NCBI GenBank assembly: GCA_022747635.1
Contig: JAKTNV010000008.1
Span: 196,501 to 260,500 of the forward strand
Length of the DNA stretch: 64,000 bases
Reading direction: 5' to 3'
Origin: Hetaerina americana
Lineage: Eukaryota > Arthropoda > Insecta > Odonata > Calopterygidae
Shown here: piece by piece, positions 34,164-44,409 of the stretch
Numbering within the stretch: position 1 is the first letter of the stretch
How the letters are laid out: every line of letters begins with the position of its first letter
Program-made: the position numbers and the translations under genes
Notes under the pieces: model-generated
Seen by the model: only the letters and a program-made list of their open reading frames with translations
Database searches by the model: none
Told to the model about the DNA's origin: nothing

Positions 34164-34567
34164 AACCATTGAATAGACAAAACTTTCGTTTAGTTTTTGC
34201 TGTGGTGTACTTTTTACTTTCCATGCTTAGTTGATTCCTTGGTGCGTAGCATATGTTTCCTTTCCAAATAGGAGCTGTGTAAATTTTAACGTATTTCCTC
34301 GTGTTGTTTCCACGAATGTGGTCAAGTTCATTGCGGCAATGGGAAAATATTCACCCTATTTTGTTTCTTAACCGTGGAGGTCGTATGAGTTTGCCTGATG
34401 CCACCTACATTCATGTTAGTTTGCATTTGTTTTAGCAACCCTGGTTTGTAGGAACTTAACTCAAGAGTAATGATTTGAGACCAGAATGGTTTCATGCGTC
34501 ACTTTGTGGAAGCGATTCATTTCAGAAAATAAATACTTGGTTACTCCACATATGTTTTTCATTAAAC

Positions 34568-34604
34568 ACGACCCGGGTTTCGACTTACAAAGTCATCATT
34601 AGGT
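34568..34604 (-). ncRNA. Hammerhead-like motif at left end of PLE fragment
   Basis: On the minus strand: CTAATGA (34,596-34,602; one mismatch to CUGANGA), stem ACTT-TGT-AAGT, CGAAAC (GAAAC at 34,577-34,581), CCGG, GTC (34,570-34,572), then GTGTTTAATG. Position and order match the PLE-linked motifs elsewhere in the window. Confidence 0.45.
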
Positions 34605-35815
34605 AAAGTTTGTATGTCTTCTTTTTGCCAAAACGTTCCCTCTTGACGCTTGGCTTGCAGCTGCCCGATGATTTAATCATTCAGCTGCTGTGTTTCTGCT
34701 GCGTCTTAGCCCGTCGATGAAGGAGGGTCCAATCAACTCCTTTTCCTTTTCAATGGTGGTTGGTCGTCGTCCCAGGTAGAGTACAGAAAGACACAGAGCT
34801 TTATATAGTAGACAGAGAAGAGGAGGGGAAGGCGTTTGAGAAGTGGGAGGGGGGAAAGAGAAGGGAAACTGTTGTGTATGTTGTGCATAATCGCCTTTGA
34901 GAAAAGATCAACTATTTCCCGGAAGTTAAAAATCCTGTAAAGTGCACAATGTGAAGTTGTCCCCGTAAAGCACAAAGTCTCTTAAGTCCCAGCACCCCAT
35001 CCCTTTGGTGAAAGACTATTGAATTTCACAGCTCACGAGTTTCTTCCAGATGAAACATCTCTTTTGGAGAAAGGTTTTTAATGTCCCAAGTGTCCCAATT
35101 ACGGTCAACGACCCAAAACATTTGCCAGTGGACTGTGAGGTGGCCCTCTTTCGAGAGAATAAAGGTATCAAGCAGCTCATCGCTCGAGAACTTGAAAAGC
35201 ATCACCCAAAGCCAACCTTCTATCACAAGGAAAATCGTCGAGAATTGACAGCTTTGAAATCCATTAAGAAGTCTATGGCTTCCGAAAACCTCTTGATTCT
35301 GAAGGCTGATAAAGGGAATTTGGGAGTGATTCTTGGGAAGGACAGTTATATTAGAAAGTGTGAAGTGTTTCTGCCTCTCAAAAAATATTATTTATCTTTT
35401 ATCATGCAAACATTGCACTTCCTTTTACATAGGTGAATGTATTACCCCCTTATCCATCCGAATGAATAATCACCGGTACTCCTGCAACTCTGCCTCATTC
35501 TCTTCTCTTCCTATCCCTTCACACGCCAATTCCCACAACCTTTCATTCGACCAGTGTTTTGCTCTCAGCATCCTAGAATCCCTACCTGATTCAGCCACCA
35601 ACATAGAGGTGAGAACTCGTGAATCCGCCTACATACTAGCTTTCCGTTCTTTCAAAATTCCCACCCTTAACCGCCATATTTAATTTCCCTCCCAGCATTC
35701 CCTCCACACCTCCCTTCCCCGCCCATACTTCTTTCCCCTCTCCAAGGCAACAGCATATTTTCAGTCTCTCTTGAAGAAGGCCTCTGAGAGGGCCGAAAGC
35801 TCGAACAATTTACCG
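34570..35815 (+). mobile_element. Penelope-like element fragment
   Basis: A hammerhead-like end lies on the left in inverted orientation. Two coding remnants lie in the middle: 35,050-35,400 and 35,333-35,683. At the right, 35,772-35,800 holds a CTTGAAGAAG-GGCCTC-TGA-GAGGGCC-CGAAAGC hairpin that recalls the PLE core in a decayed or variant form. A (TA)n array follows. The RT palm is deleted. Confidence 0.6.
35050..35683 (+). pseudogene. PLE polyprotein remnant: N-terminal RT-like part fused to GIY-YIG-like part
   Basis: The first frame contains ASENLLILKADKGNLGVIL, resembling the ADKG block at the start of PLE reverse transcriptases. After a short gap and frame shift come IIYLLSCKHCTSFYIGE and TPLSIRMNNHRYSC, the pattern of the PLE GIY-YIG endonuclease (IYL-x5-C-x2-YIG...R-x-NNH), and then ESAYILAFRSF near the end. 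The catalytic palm between them is deleted, so no active enzyme is encoded. Confidence 0.65.
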
Positions 35816-35874
35816 TGTGAGTGTCCTTTTAAAGGTTGCTATTCTATTCTATTTGTGTTATATTGTGTCAGCCC

Positions 35875-35875
<1 letters not shown>

Positions 35876-35936
<61 letters not shown>
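35876..35936. repeat. (TA)n microsatellite
   Basis: About 30 TA units in direct reading, with a shorter TA tract at 35,941-35,953. It follows the PLE right end. Confidence 0.95.
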
Positions 35937-35999
35937 GTAAATATATATATATTTACACCCATTCACATATATATTAATTATTTAAAGACTTTTAAGTTA

Positions 36000-36449
36000 T
36001 GACTTTGGATGTGGAGGCGCTTGGATTTGGACGGCATTCGAAGAACGCCATGCGAATTGATTTAGAAACCTACCCGGACACTGTCACGCCAGCCGGGTCA
36101 CCCACCCCCAAAATACCCCCTCTGCATGTTCTAATTGAAGCCTATGCCTAGTATATCACGTATACTCTTTGCACTACGCGTTTTAAAAGTGTTTTACACA
36201 AGATGGTTTCATTAGGGTGGGTGTTGGCTTTTTGATGTGGAAATGTCCTTTCGTGGTGACTAAACCACTTGAGACAGGTCCATCTTCGTATTCACGTGAC
36301 ATTGAAGCAAGTTGCCGACGGTGGGGAAAGGAGGATAGGTGTTGTGAAGATGGCGTGAAGTATTGTGCATGGGACAGGACATATTAAGGGAAGATGTGGA
36401 AATTATTATTGTGCATGGCAAAGTGTTCTGAATTGGGCCAAGAATACTT
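36000..36449. other. Unassigned DNA
   Basis: No recognisable feature. Confidence 0.3.
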
Positions 36450-36720
36450 TAGGATATCCAGTATTTTTTAACATGAGCGGGCTTTCCTGAATCCGTGCTG
36501 ATCGTTTCTATGGAAGTTAATGCTGTCTAGATATCCCATTATTGAACTGACAGCAAAGTGTTGCAAAATTTTGCAACGAATTGGCGTAATGGGAATGGAT
36601 CTGTAATTACTGGGGTCCTCTTTGTCACCTATTCACCATCTGCGCGGTTTTGCAATTCTTAGGGATTTAGCACTCTGTGAGGGGTTTGTTAAATACTTTT
36701 TAGGGATACGTTTTTTAGTT
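36450..36720 (-). mobile_element. LINE RT fragment (fingers region)
   Basis: The minus strand aligns with 27,060-27,250 of the family B RT: the QHGFRKA-type block lies at about 36,480-36,505, and the upstream PITPIR-type region at 36,590-36,650. It is a short piece lying just downstream (in minus-strand sense) of the 3' end of the next LINE. Confidence 0.55.
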
Positions 36721-36724
36721 TTGG

Positions 36725-38330
36725 CTTGTTTTAGTACCCTGCAAGCCACCGCTAGGGTGTTCGGCAGGGGGTAATTACACACCAGACTACCCTTTGCCCA
36801 AAACCCCTTTTCCTGCTAGCGTGGTCGGATAACATTAGTTCCTTATCGATCATGGCACAATGAGCATCTTAAATCTATCCGTTCTACGCTCAAACTCTCC
36901 AATTTTATTTACATGATCTTGCCTACCGTATGGGGATAATAACACATTTTTGACATTATTGCTAAAGAGACATCCTGCCGATTTATTATTTAGAAGAACA
37001 TTCTAAATGAGGCCTTACCAGTGAAAGATAACATTTGTCTTTGACCTTTTCATCACGTTTACCCAATACTCTTCTAGTTAATCCTATTTTTTTGATAGCT
37101 TGTCCACATATTCTCCGTATGTGTTTCACCCCGGAGAGGTCGTGAGTCAGGTTAACGCCCAAGTATATTTAATCGAGTCTACACTTTCCATTTCGGCGGT
37201 CCCGATGTAGTAGGCGTTCGGTAGGGAATTGCTCTTTTTTCGAAAATTTATGACTACGCCCTTTTTTAAGTGGAATTATAATTGCCAAGTGTCACACCAG
37301 CATTGTATAGCATTAAGGTAATCTCCTAAAGCTGCTGTATTCTCAGGATTACGGATATCTCTGTAAAATACTACATCGTCCGAAAATAAACGTAGCTCAC
37401 TATTGTCTACGGAGTCAATGTCGTTAAAGTAAAGGAGGAATAAAAGAAGACCGATAACACTCCCCTGGGGAACACCTGAAGTAATTTCTACTGCATTTGA
37501 GCTAACTCCATCTATCACATTCATTGGGTTTAATCTCTTTTTGTAATTTGATGATTCCTTTTTCGTCAAATGTTTCATTAGCCTTTAGTTCGCTGAGTAG
37601 AATATCCGGGAAATCCTCGGTGGCAACAGTGCTCTTGAAAATGCCTTGGAAGGCTTCCTTCAGAGTATTAGCTTTTGCCTCGCTATCCGTGTGAATGACC
37701 GCGTTGCAATCCCCCGTCAGGCCTAGGTTTGCTCACTCTACTTCCCGGACGTGTGACCAGAAGTACTCGCATCGTATTTTACGTTTAAAGTCTCGCAAGA
37801 TGCTGCGTAATTGTGTTTCAGTTTTTAAAATTTAGGCAATCTATGCTTGTCCAATAACGGCCTATGCTTCAAAGGAAAATATGTTCAAGTCTGCTCTCCT
37901 TACTCTTGATTATAACTTTCTCCGATCTCTGAGCGCTTCCCAAACGTCATTTTTGGCTATCTGGCCTCTCGGGTTTGGTTGGGGAAGGAGTCTGTGCTGA
38001 CCACCTGCTTAACACTGACCAAGTGTGTCCAAGCGTCTTCGATGTTGGCATTACATTCGCTCATTTTGAACTCAGGTGGTAAAAAAAACTATAAACACAG
38101 TAATCAACCCGAAGGTCGGTTTGGTAGGTGATGGTAGAGTTCACCCAAGTAAACTATATGGTAAATATAAATTTTTCGTTTTGATTGAATGCTATCATTT
38201 CCGCGTCAAAGTTGATAAGAACGGACTTAAAGTTGCTCAAGGTCTTCAATATAACTACTGTCCTGGCCCTTAACATAGATCCATCAATCAATGTAACCCA
38301 ATTGATGCTGACAAAATCATTTAAATTATC
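36725..38330 (-). mobile_element. LINE family A copy with internal deletion
   Basis: Minus sense. The 3' end shows the best-preserved family A stem-loop (36,731-36,770). The order then continues upstream: RT C-terminus (36,990-37,250), the RT palm frame 37,276-37,578, linker sequence (37,590-37,850), and apparent endonuclease-region sequence (37,870-38,330). The RT fingers are deleted between the palm and linker near 37,575. Confidence 0.75.
37276..37578 (-). pseudogene. LINE RT palm fragment (family A)
   Basis: A 100-codon frame contains EITSGVPQGSVIGLLLFLLY, then NDIDSVDN, then ELRLFSDDVVFYRDIRNPEN. The active-site motif is FSDD where FADD is usual, and PQGS is intact. It shows what the family A palm looked like, which is lost in the 18-19 kb copy. 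Confidence 0.85.
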
Positions 38331-38788
38331 GGGGAATGCTCCTTAAGGATAGCTTCCCAAAGGCACCCATCGATATCATATTGGATGCAGGCAGAACATC
38401 CACTGGAGCGCGATACTTGGCGAGCCACACTAATCCCTTCTTCAAATTTCATGGCAGAGATGCAACACCCACTAACAACAGCCATATTCCACGAACATCA
38501 ACCGCAACGTTAGCAATTCACTTCGGAACCAACCCCTAATGCCATGATTATCTACGCCGCCACTTCACAACTGAACCCAATATAAGCATCACAAGTCAAT
38601 GCTTCCGTATTCGTCCCTCCGAAATACCACCGCGAAGAGTTACAGCTCATTTTTTACACGTAGACGTTAAGCAATGCCGTTGTCCATTGCGCAATGAAAT
38701 GTTTTAGCACAGTATTGCTCTTTCCGAACAATGAACGGGAATGCACCAGTGGAGGAGGGGGGCGTAGTTCTACGATCCGGTTGACATA
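38331..38788. other. Unassigned DNA
   Basis: No recognisable exon; it may belong to the 5' part of the preceding LINE, but no motif supports this. Confidence 0.3.
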
Positions 38789-39672
38789 CAAAGTTTGTCC
38801 CAAAAGTAGTAGCACTTATTTTTTCCCGCATAGACGGACGGACTGGCGGCGGTTCCTCTGGCTGGGTTCGAGGGAGGGAAGACCCAGGAAAGGTTGTAAA
38901 TCGGTGACAGTTGGCTCCCTTCCTTTGTGGAGTGCGGATCGTTCGTTTGCGAAACCTCCATAACGTAACCTTGTTACGTCTCGTCACGAACCAGTTGTTG
39001 AACAGCACTACGCCATCAAATTTTTCGTGAAACTGGGCAGAATAGGGAAAGAGAATCATTACATAATCAAAGCAGGTTTCGGTGATGACGCCATGGGTAG
39101 ATCGGGTGTTTTTGAGTGGCGCAAGTTGTTTTGGGGGGGAAGAGAAGGCGCCGAAAGTTCAGGACGCCCTTCGACCTCAAAAAGTGACGAAAAGCGCGCT
39201 AGAGTGAAGGATTTGTTGGATAGAGATCGCAGGTTAAGTGTTCGCGTGGTTTCTAATTATTTTGGCATCCCTAAAAGTGATGTGCATCGACTTGTGACCG
39301 AAAATATGGGTATGAGAAAGGTGTGTTGCGAGTGCTCCCTGAGTGACGGAATGAGTAATGGACTACCTTGCCCGGCACAACGCGACAACCCTGCTTTATT
39401 CACCCTACAGCCCTGAATTTGCCTCACCAGACTTCTTCCTCTTCCCTCGCCTCAAATCCGCGCAGAAAGGACGTCACCACGGCTCGGTGGAAGCGTTACA
39501 ACAGTCCGTTACGAGAGAGCAACATCCCGGATGCCGACTTCCAGGAGGCGTACGAGGCGTGGAACGTGGACGCACAAGGGTGCTACTTGGAAAACTTTTG
39601 AGTGAATGTATCAATTCTGGCAATACATTTTTTTACATCGACTCAGTCCCACTACTTTTGGGGCAGACCTCG
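38789..39672 (+). mobile_element. Non-autonomous mariner
   Basis: The left end follows TA (38,787-38,788) with CAAAGTTTGTCCCAAAAGTA; the right end near 39,650-39,672 (CTACTTTTGGGGCAGACCTC) is its imperfect inverse. The transposase frame has the N-terminal HTH half fused to the end of the catalytic domain. Confidence 0.8.
39027..39600 (+). pseudogene. Mariner transposase with internal deletion
   Basis: An upstream HEPVVEQHYAIKFF-like stretch (38,987-39,030) continues as MKLGRIG, then GFGDDAMGRSGVFEWRKLF, then SSGRPSTSKSDEKR (first HTH and linker), then RRLSVRVVSNYFGIPKSDVH (second HTH). It jumps to DYLARHNATTLLYSPYSPEF, with the third catalytic Asp kept in ASPDFFLFPRLKS. The first two Asp blocks are deleted. 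Confidence 0.85.
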
Positions 39673-40139
39673 CACTAGCGGCGCATCGAAAAAAAAACAA
39701 AATTTTCCGACACTTGAATTATGGCAACATTCGCCGTAAATTAAGGAGGAAATGATAACTATGGATCCAAACAATTTAATAGCAACGGCGACGCTAGAAG
39801 AAACGCGAAAAAAACTTGCTGGATTGACGATATTCAGCAAGTTTGGTTTTGATTGAAAATTTCTTTGTTTTGCAGTTTGTTGCAAAATGTCTCATTTTGG
39901 GGAAAGTATTCCTTGCCTACTATGTGCTTAGTGCAAGCGAGTGACCATACCATCTAGTGAGTGTGTCCGTCAGCAGAAGTTACATTGTACCATTGAGGAA
40001 TCGCGTTTCTTTGGCCAACTTTCACTTGGAATCGGCATCTAGTGCAAATGCTCATGAAATCTCACGAGAACCCTTAATTGGTCTAAACCCTTAATCTTTG
40101 TCACTTGTAACTGGACACTAAAGCGTCGCTGTACGCAAC
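39673..40139. other. Unassigned DNA
   Basis: No recognisable exon or repeat. Confidence 0.3.
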
Positions 40140-40437
40140 AACGCACGAGGCACACCGTTGAAGGTGTTCGCTCCGCCCTGAATTATTTCCCGAAAGGCTT
40201 CCGGAGCGCCGACGGCGGTCGCGGAGGAGGCACGGGAGGGAGGGAGTGTCCGTCTGCGTTCAGGCCGTTCGTTCCCTTCGAGTTCACCGAGGGACGAGAC
40301 TCCTTGAGCGTGTGAAGACGACTTCGGTCGGGACGCGTAATCGGAACCCAAGAGGACCTGGGGAAGGACCCACCGTTCGTGGATATGCCTCAGGATTATC
40401 AAGGACGAGGAGCCCTTCTCTAAGGATCGCAGTTGGT
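40140..40437 (+). promoter_or_regulatory. CpG-rich segment ending in a consensus splice donor; possible first exon
   Basis: The segment is locally CpG-dense in an otherwise AT-rich area and ends TTG followed by GTAAGT (donor GT at 40,435-40,436). No transposon is recognised in it. A 5' non-coding exon and promoter of a gene on the plus strand is possible; the GAS2-like gene 16 kb downstream is the only candidate seen. A frame runs through 40,246-40,671 but shows no family motif. This is inference from composition and one splice signal. Confidence 0.25.
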
Positions 40438-41545
40438 AAGTTATTTGAAAGAAAGACTGAAGAAGTGAGGTGTGATGAGACGGTGGTCAAGGCAAGAGGA
40501 CTAGAGTTGATTGGTGGAATTGGAGGTAACGTGGGCGGGTGGGTGGGTGGAAGAGATCGGGGACCGGACTGCTATTGGACGGAAAGGAACAATTCCCAGG
40601 GATGTCTGGGGAAAAGGGAATGCTGTTTGGGAGAATTTATAATGAAACAGGCGAATTGGATGCCACGGTAAGCGAGGCATGAGAACTATATCGAGCATTT
40701 AGGCGGAATGAGTGAAGGAAGAGCGCTTACGGAATGGAAGGTGCGAGGCGACGGAGTATTCGTATTGAAATGAAATGGTGAGCATCTTTGTAATTCCACA
40801 CACACTCAATTTAAAACACGACCTAGGTTTTCGCGTTGGACGCCATCATCAGCCGCGTGCGTGGAGTTACATAGTCACTTATTTTTCCCCAGTTTAATTA
40901 TTAGCCGTTTGCTTCATCATTTTCATTAATTCCCGGTAATTCAAACCTTCGCCAAATCCTCTATGACATTTCATGTTACTCTAGCAACAAAATCGGAAAA
41001 AGAACGTTATTAACGCGTAGCTAATCTAATTGAAGAAATCCCGTACGATGAAATTAATATCGTGATGTTTTACTAAAAGTTGGATTACCTATTAACATGA
41101 GTAGCATATTGGCAGCAGTGGGAAGTCGTTAGAATAAGCATTGGATCGATTTATGGCGATCTGAAGAACCTCCCGTCTCAAGGCAGGTGCTTGGGTTGGA
41201 GGTATCGACTCTTGTTAGTTTTTACGGGGCAGAAATCAAGCCCGTCATTTTTACTGGATTTGTGGTGCTCGGAAACTAATGCTCACAGTCTTATCGTATG
41301 TATTTTATTGCATGAGTGAAGCTTATACTTTAAGTTACCACACGTGAGGTGGCGAACGACATCTTCAGATGCACGTTATTAGAGGGCGTTATGAAGCAAA
41401 TTTTAATCTCTTAAAATCGTTGTTGTTAGGCTCCGTAATTTTTCGTTATTCTCGCAGATACTTGAACTACATACAATGTCATAAGTGCTTCGCCGGCAGT
41501 AGTCAGTTACGGGAACAAAAATAACGTTATTGAGCCGAGTATTAT
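40438..41545. other. Unassigned DNA around a PLE end
   Basis: Apart from the hammerhead-like motif at 40,819-40,853 nothing is recognised. At 41,338-41,380 a second inverted CTGAAGATG-type segment occurs without GAAAC. Confidence 0.3.
40819..40853 (-). ncRNA. Hammerhead-like motif, solo PLE pLTR remnant
   Basis: On the minus strand: CTGATGA (40,846-40,852, exact core), TG, stem GCGT-CCA-ACGC, GAAAAC (40,827-40,832), then CTAGGTC with GTC at 40,820-40,822, then GTG. ACCTAGGT would form a minimal stem III. Stem and core are intact apart from one extra A after GAAA. Confidence 0.5.
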
Positions 41546-41795
41546 CAGCCTGATAATAGGAGATATCTACGATAGGAGAGATCATGTTAATGAAATTAGA
41601 AAGAATAAATGTAGAACAAAAATAGATTTTAAATGTCATTTTTCCCACGACCGATAAGGGATCAGAATAACTTATTCGACTGCGGTATGGGAGGAAAGTA
41701 TTTTGGGGGAAAAGTAGTCAAGTGTGTAATCACCCCCTGCCATACACCCTAGCGGTGGCGTGCAGGATACTATGCAATAATAATAATAATAATGA
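41546..41795 (+). mobile_element. LINE family A 3' end with (TAA)n tail
   Basis: It begins in the ACGATAGGAGAGATCATGTT segment, passes the TTTTTCCCACGACCGATAAG protein-end block, and ends with a well-kept stem-loop (41,736-41,770) and TACTATGCAATAATAATAAT. Confidence 0.85.
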
Positions 41796-42302
41796 AATAT
41801 TTAATCTAAAAGTATTGCGTAAATTCCATTAAGTTATTCTGGAGAACACAAATGTCAGAGTATTCATTTAATGTGGAAGTGCTTCGTGGATCCATCGAAG
41901 GCCTGCCTCGATCGACCGATGGACTACTCTTCCTAATGGAGAGTTTCTTTCTAATCTGAATGCGAAAGCGGGAAGTGGATGATGAATTATGGAGGGCTGG
42001 GTAGTGGGCGTGGGGCCTGATTTGCCGATGGGGGGGGGGGGGGTGAGTAAGGCGCCGTGGATACTAAGGGGGGGGGGGGTAACTGCTAGGGTGAAATAAG
42101 AGAGGGGCAACGCTTTCGTGGCCTGCTCTGATAAGGAGCCGTTAAAAAGGAATGAACGCAAAGAAACCTCGGAAAGATTCGGAAACCCTCAATGGAAAAA
42201 ATAGTAAACACTACGAACCAGAAGTGCGAAAGCGTTGTGTGGGAAGGATTTGGGTGCCATGGATGTTTATTTCCACTCATTTTTTAAAAAACTTATTCAT
42301 AT
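41796..42302. other. Unassigned DNA with two long G runs
   Basis: G14 at 42,030-42,043 and G12 at 42,068-42,079 lie 24 bp apart on the plus strand, with potential to form quadruplex. No exon recognised. Confidence 0.5.
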
Positions 42303-42450
42303 ATACATTTACCCAGCAAGCCACCGCCAGGGTGTGTTGTAGGGGGTGAATACACGCCGGAATAATTTTACCCGAACAAGACCCTACCGCGGTCGAACGA
42401 TGTTATTACGACCCACTATCGTTCGTAGGAAATAATGACCCCGTTTTAAT
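42303..42450 (-). mobile_element. LINE family A 3' fragment
   Basis: The minus strand ends in the family A stem-loop (42,310-42,345) preceded by the ACCGCGGTCGAACGATG-type segment seen at 1,770-1,800 and 36,820-36,860. Strongly truncated. Confidence 0.75.
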
Positions 42451-43539
42451 AGGGGGCAGATATTAGTGACAGAGCCATGAATATTAACAGTATACAAGTT
42501 GGATAAGAAAACCGAACTAAATAGAGATAAATATCATCCTACAAATTATTTTTGATGTCCTTAATAATATTCATTATTATTAATGATTATAATTTTGAAT
42601 AGATAATAGGCTTGCTCTTACCGTTTCCAGTATATTTTTCGTTTCGGAATGACATTGAGGTAGTAAATAGTGCTTAATCTTAATTTAGCCCCTGATTTAT
42701 GTTCAGCATCATTTAAATCGTTGCAAATGATTGTGGTAACAAAATTCAATGCCTGTATTTACACAAACATAATAAATGAATGAAATAATCGCGTCATGGC
42801 GCATTTTAGTAATGCTCTTTCGCTTCACACTGGCGTTTTGTATGCATCAACTGCTCGACTCTCATATTTAATCGGGGATGCAAATCATCGGTTTGGGTTG
42901 GGATTAATTCGAGAGGACGGAACGAGGTGGCATCGGTTGGAGATGTTACGATATCAAAGCTTCCGAAGCGAGGTTCTCTATGAGAGAGACCCTTGGTTTG
43001 CCCAACCGTCTCTAAGGTGCGTGACAAGGTGTGACGATGCCAAACTACGGCGTGCAACATCATCCTTCCATGACAATAAAATTAATGTTGCTAATTGCAA
43101 AGTTAAATAATTCAAATGATGGAAATAATTATAACAAACACTTACAAGCGCGGAGATATCTACATTTGGAATACCCGTCTACGCATGCGATCTGGGCAGT
43201 TGTAACGGGAGGGATAAAGTAATGACCACACACACTTGGCTAATTAGCATTAACTTTTATTTCCCAAGAGCTGTTGTTAGGAGACTTACGTAAGAAAAAT
43301 GACATCTGAGAGTTATCGATTCTGATGATCTTGATCTGTCTAATCTTATTTCGATAATGATTCCCACCGCTGCTCGATGGGGCTGGTAATAAATATTCAA
43401 CACCATCGCAAAACAGGTCTGCCTCATATACTAGTATATGCATGAGATGAGATTCTGCGATCTAACCGCAGAGACAGCTATGTTCAGTACCGGGGTTATT
43501 TTGAATAAGGTGATGATATGAACATTCAGAGACTTACAT
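42451..43539. other. Unassigned AT-rich DNA
   Basis: No exon recognised. A frame at 42,796-43,110 has no family motif. A short LINE-like stretch (CCCACCGCTGC, then ATATTCAACACCATCGC) at 43,360-43,420 on the minus strand recalls family A 3' sequence but is too decayed to call. Confidence 0.3.
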
Positions 43540-43609
43540 ATTTTATATATGTATATATATATATATAACTATAATAATACTTAAACCCATATATACTGCA
43601 TGTGTTTAT

Positions 43610-43665
<56 letters not shown>

Positions 43666-43666
43666 A

Positions 43667-43741
<75 letters not shown>

Positions 43742-43778
43742 ATGCATATATATATATATATATACTATATATATATAT
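43540..43778. repeat. Compound (TA)n(TG)n microsatellite, duplicated unit
   Basis: The block (TA)n-(TG)n-TATGCA occurs twice in a row (about 43,614-43,672 and 43,673-43,748) and is followed by more (TA)n. Long Ile-Tyr frames here are artefacts of the repeat. Confidence 0.95.
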
Positions 43779-44020
43779 ATAATGTATAACACTTAGCACT
43801 AGTTGACACAGACAAAAACACAGAAACATACAAAAAAAGAGACTCACTATTTTTCGAATTTTCGGTGGTCGTTGCCACCTTTATCAAGGAAGAGAGGGAC
43901 AGAACTCATCCTTGATAAAGGTGGCAACGACCACCGAAAATTCGAAAAATAGTGAGTCTCTTTTTTTGTGTGTTTCTGTGTTTTTGTCTGTGTCCACTAG
44001 TGCTAAGTGTTATACATTAT
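43779..44020. repeat. 112-bp-arm foldback (inverted repeat), PLE-like ends
   Basis: Left arm 43,779-43,890 and right arm 43,909-44,020 are inverted copies with few mismatches around an 18-nt spacer. The inner part reads CTTGATAAAGGTGG-CAACGA-CCACCGAAA on the right arm, the same layout as CTTGAAGAAGGCC...GGCCGAAA beside the PLE at 35.77 kb. So it may be a pair of inverted PLE termini. Both sides are bordered by (TA)n. Confidence 0.85.
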
Positions 44021-44050
44021 TATTCACGTCCGTGAGACTTTCAAAAAGTG

Positions 44051-44051
<1 letters not shown>

Positions 44052-44122
<71 letters not shown>
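44052..44122. repeat. (TA)n microsatellite
   Basis: About 35 TA units between the foldback and the inverted tRNA-like pair. Confidence 0.95.
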
Positions 44123-44125
<3 letters not shown>

Positions 44126-44183
44126 TCGAACCCGGGACCCTCCGGTCAGCAGTCCAACGCTCTACCCACTGGACTACCGCGCC

Positions 44184-44255
<72 letters not shown>

Positions 44256-44316
44256 GGCGCGGTAGTCCAGTGGGTAGAGCGTTGGACTGCTGACCGGAGG
44301 GTCCCGGGTTCGATTC
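44123..44316. repeat. Perfect 63-bp inverted pair of tRNA-like sequence around (TA)n
   Basis: 44,123-44,185 is the exact reverse complement of 44,254-44,316; the loop is pure (TA)n of 68 bp. The left copy ends inside the B box at GATTC. The right copy continues into a longer SINE-like body. Such a structure can extrude as a cruciform and is prone to rearrangement. Confidence 0.95.
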
Positions 44317-44398
44317 CCAGGCAAGGCACTCTGGGCACCTGCAGCTCCACCCAAGCTAAAGTGATTTTTCGGGTACCAGGTCTTCCTGGGAAACCATA
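44254..44398 (+). repeat. tRNA-derived SINE (right copy)
   Basis: A box TAGTCCAGTGG (44,263-44,273) and B box GGTTCGATTCC (44,307-44,317) fit pol III consensus with tRNA-like spacing. The bases after the T-arm do not pair with GGGGCGC at the start, so there is no acceptor stem and no functional tRNA. A body follows with GTTAGGC near 44,406 at the join to the RTE-like fragment. Confidence 0.7.
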
Positions 44399-44409
44399 AC
44401 CGGCAAGTT

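Noticed and set aside
41338..41385. Hammerhead motif on the minus strand
   Set aside because: CTGAAGA is present but GAAAC is replaced by GTAAC and no proper GTC follows.
43779..44020. CRISPR-like or terminator-like palindrome
   Set aside because: There is no repeat-spacer array, and the genome is eukaryotic; it is a single long inverted repeat of transposon type.
44254..44325. Functional tRNA gene
   Set aside because: A and B boxes fit, but the 3' side cannot pair with the GGGGCGC start and the anticodon arm is poorly paired; a tRNA-derived SINE head fits better.
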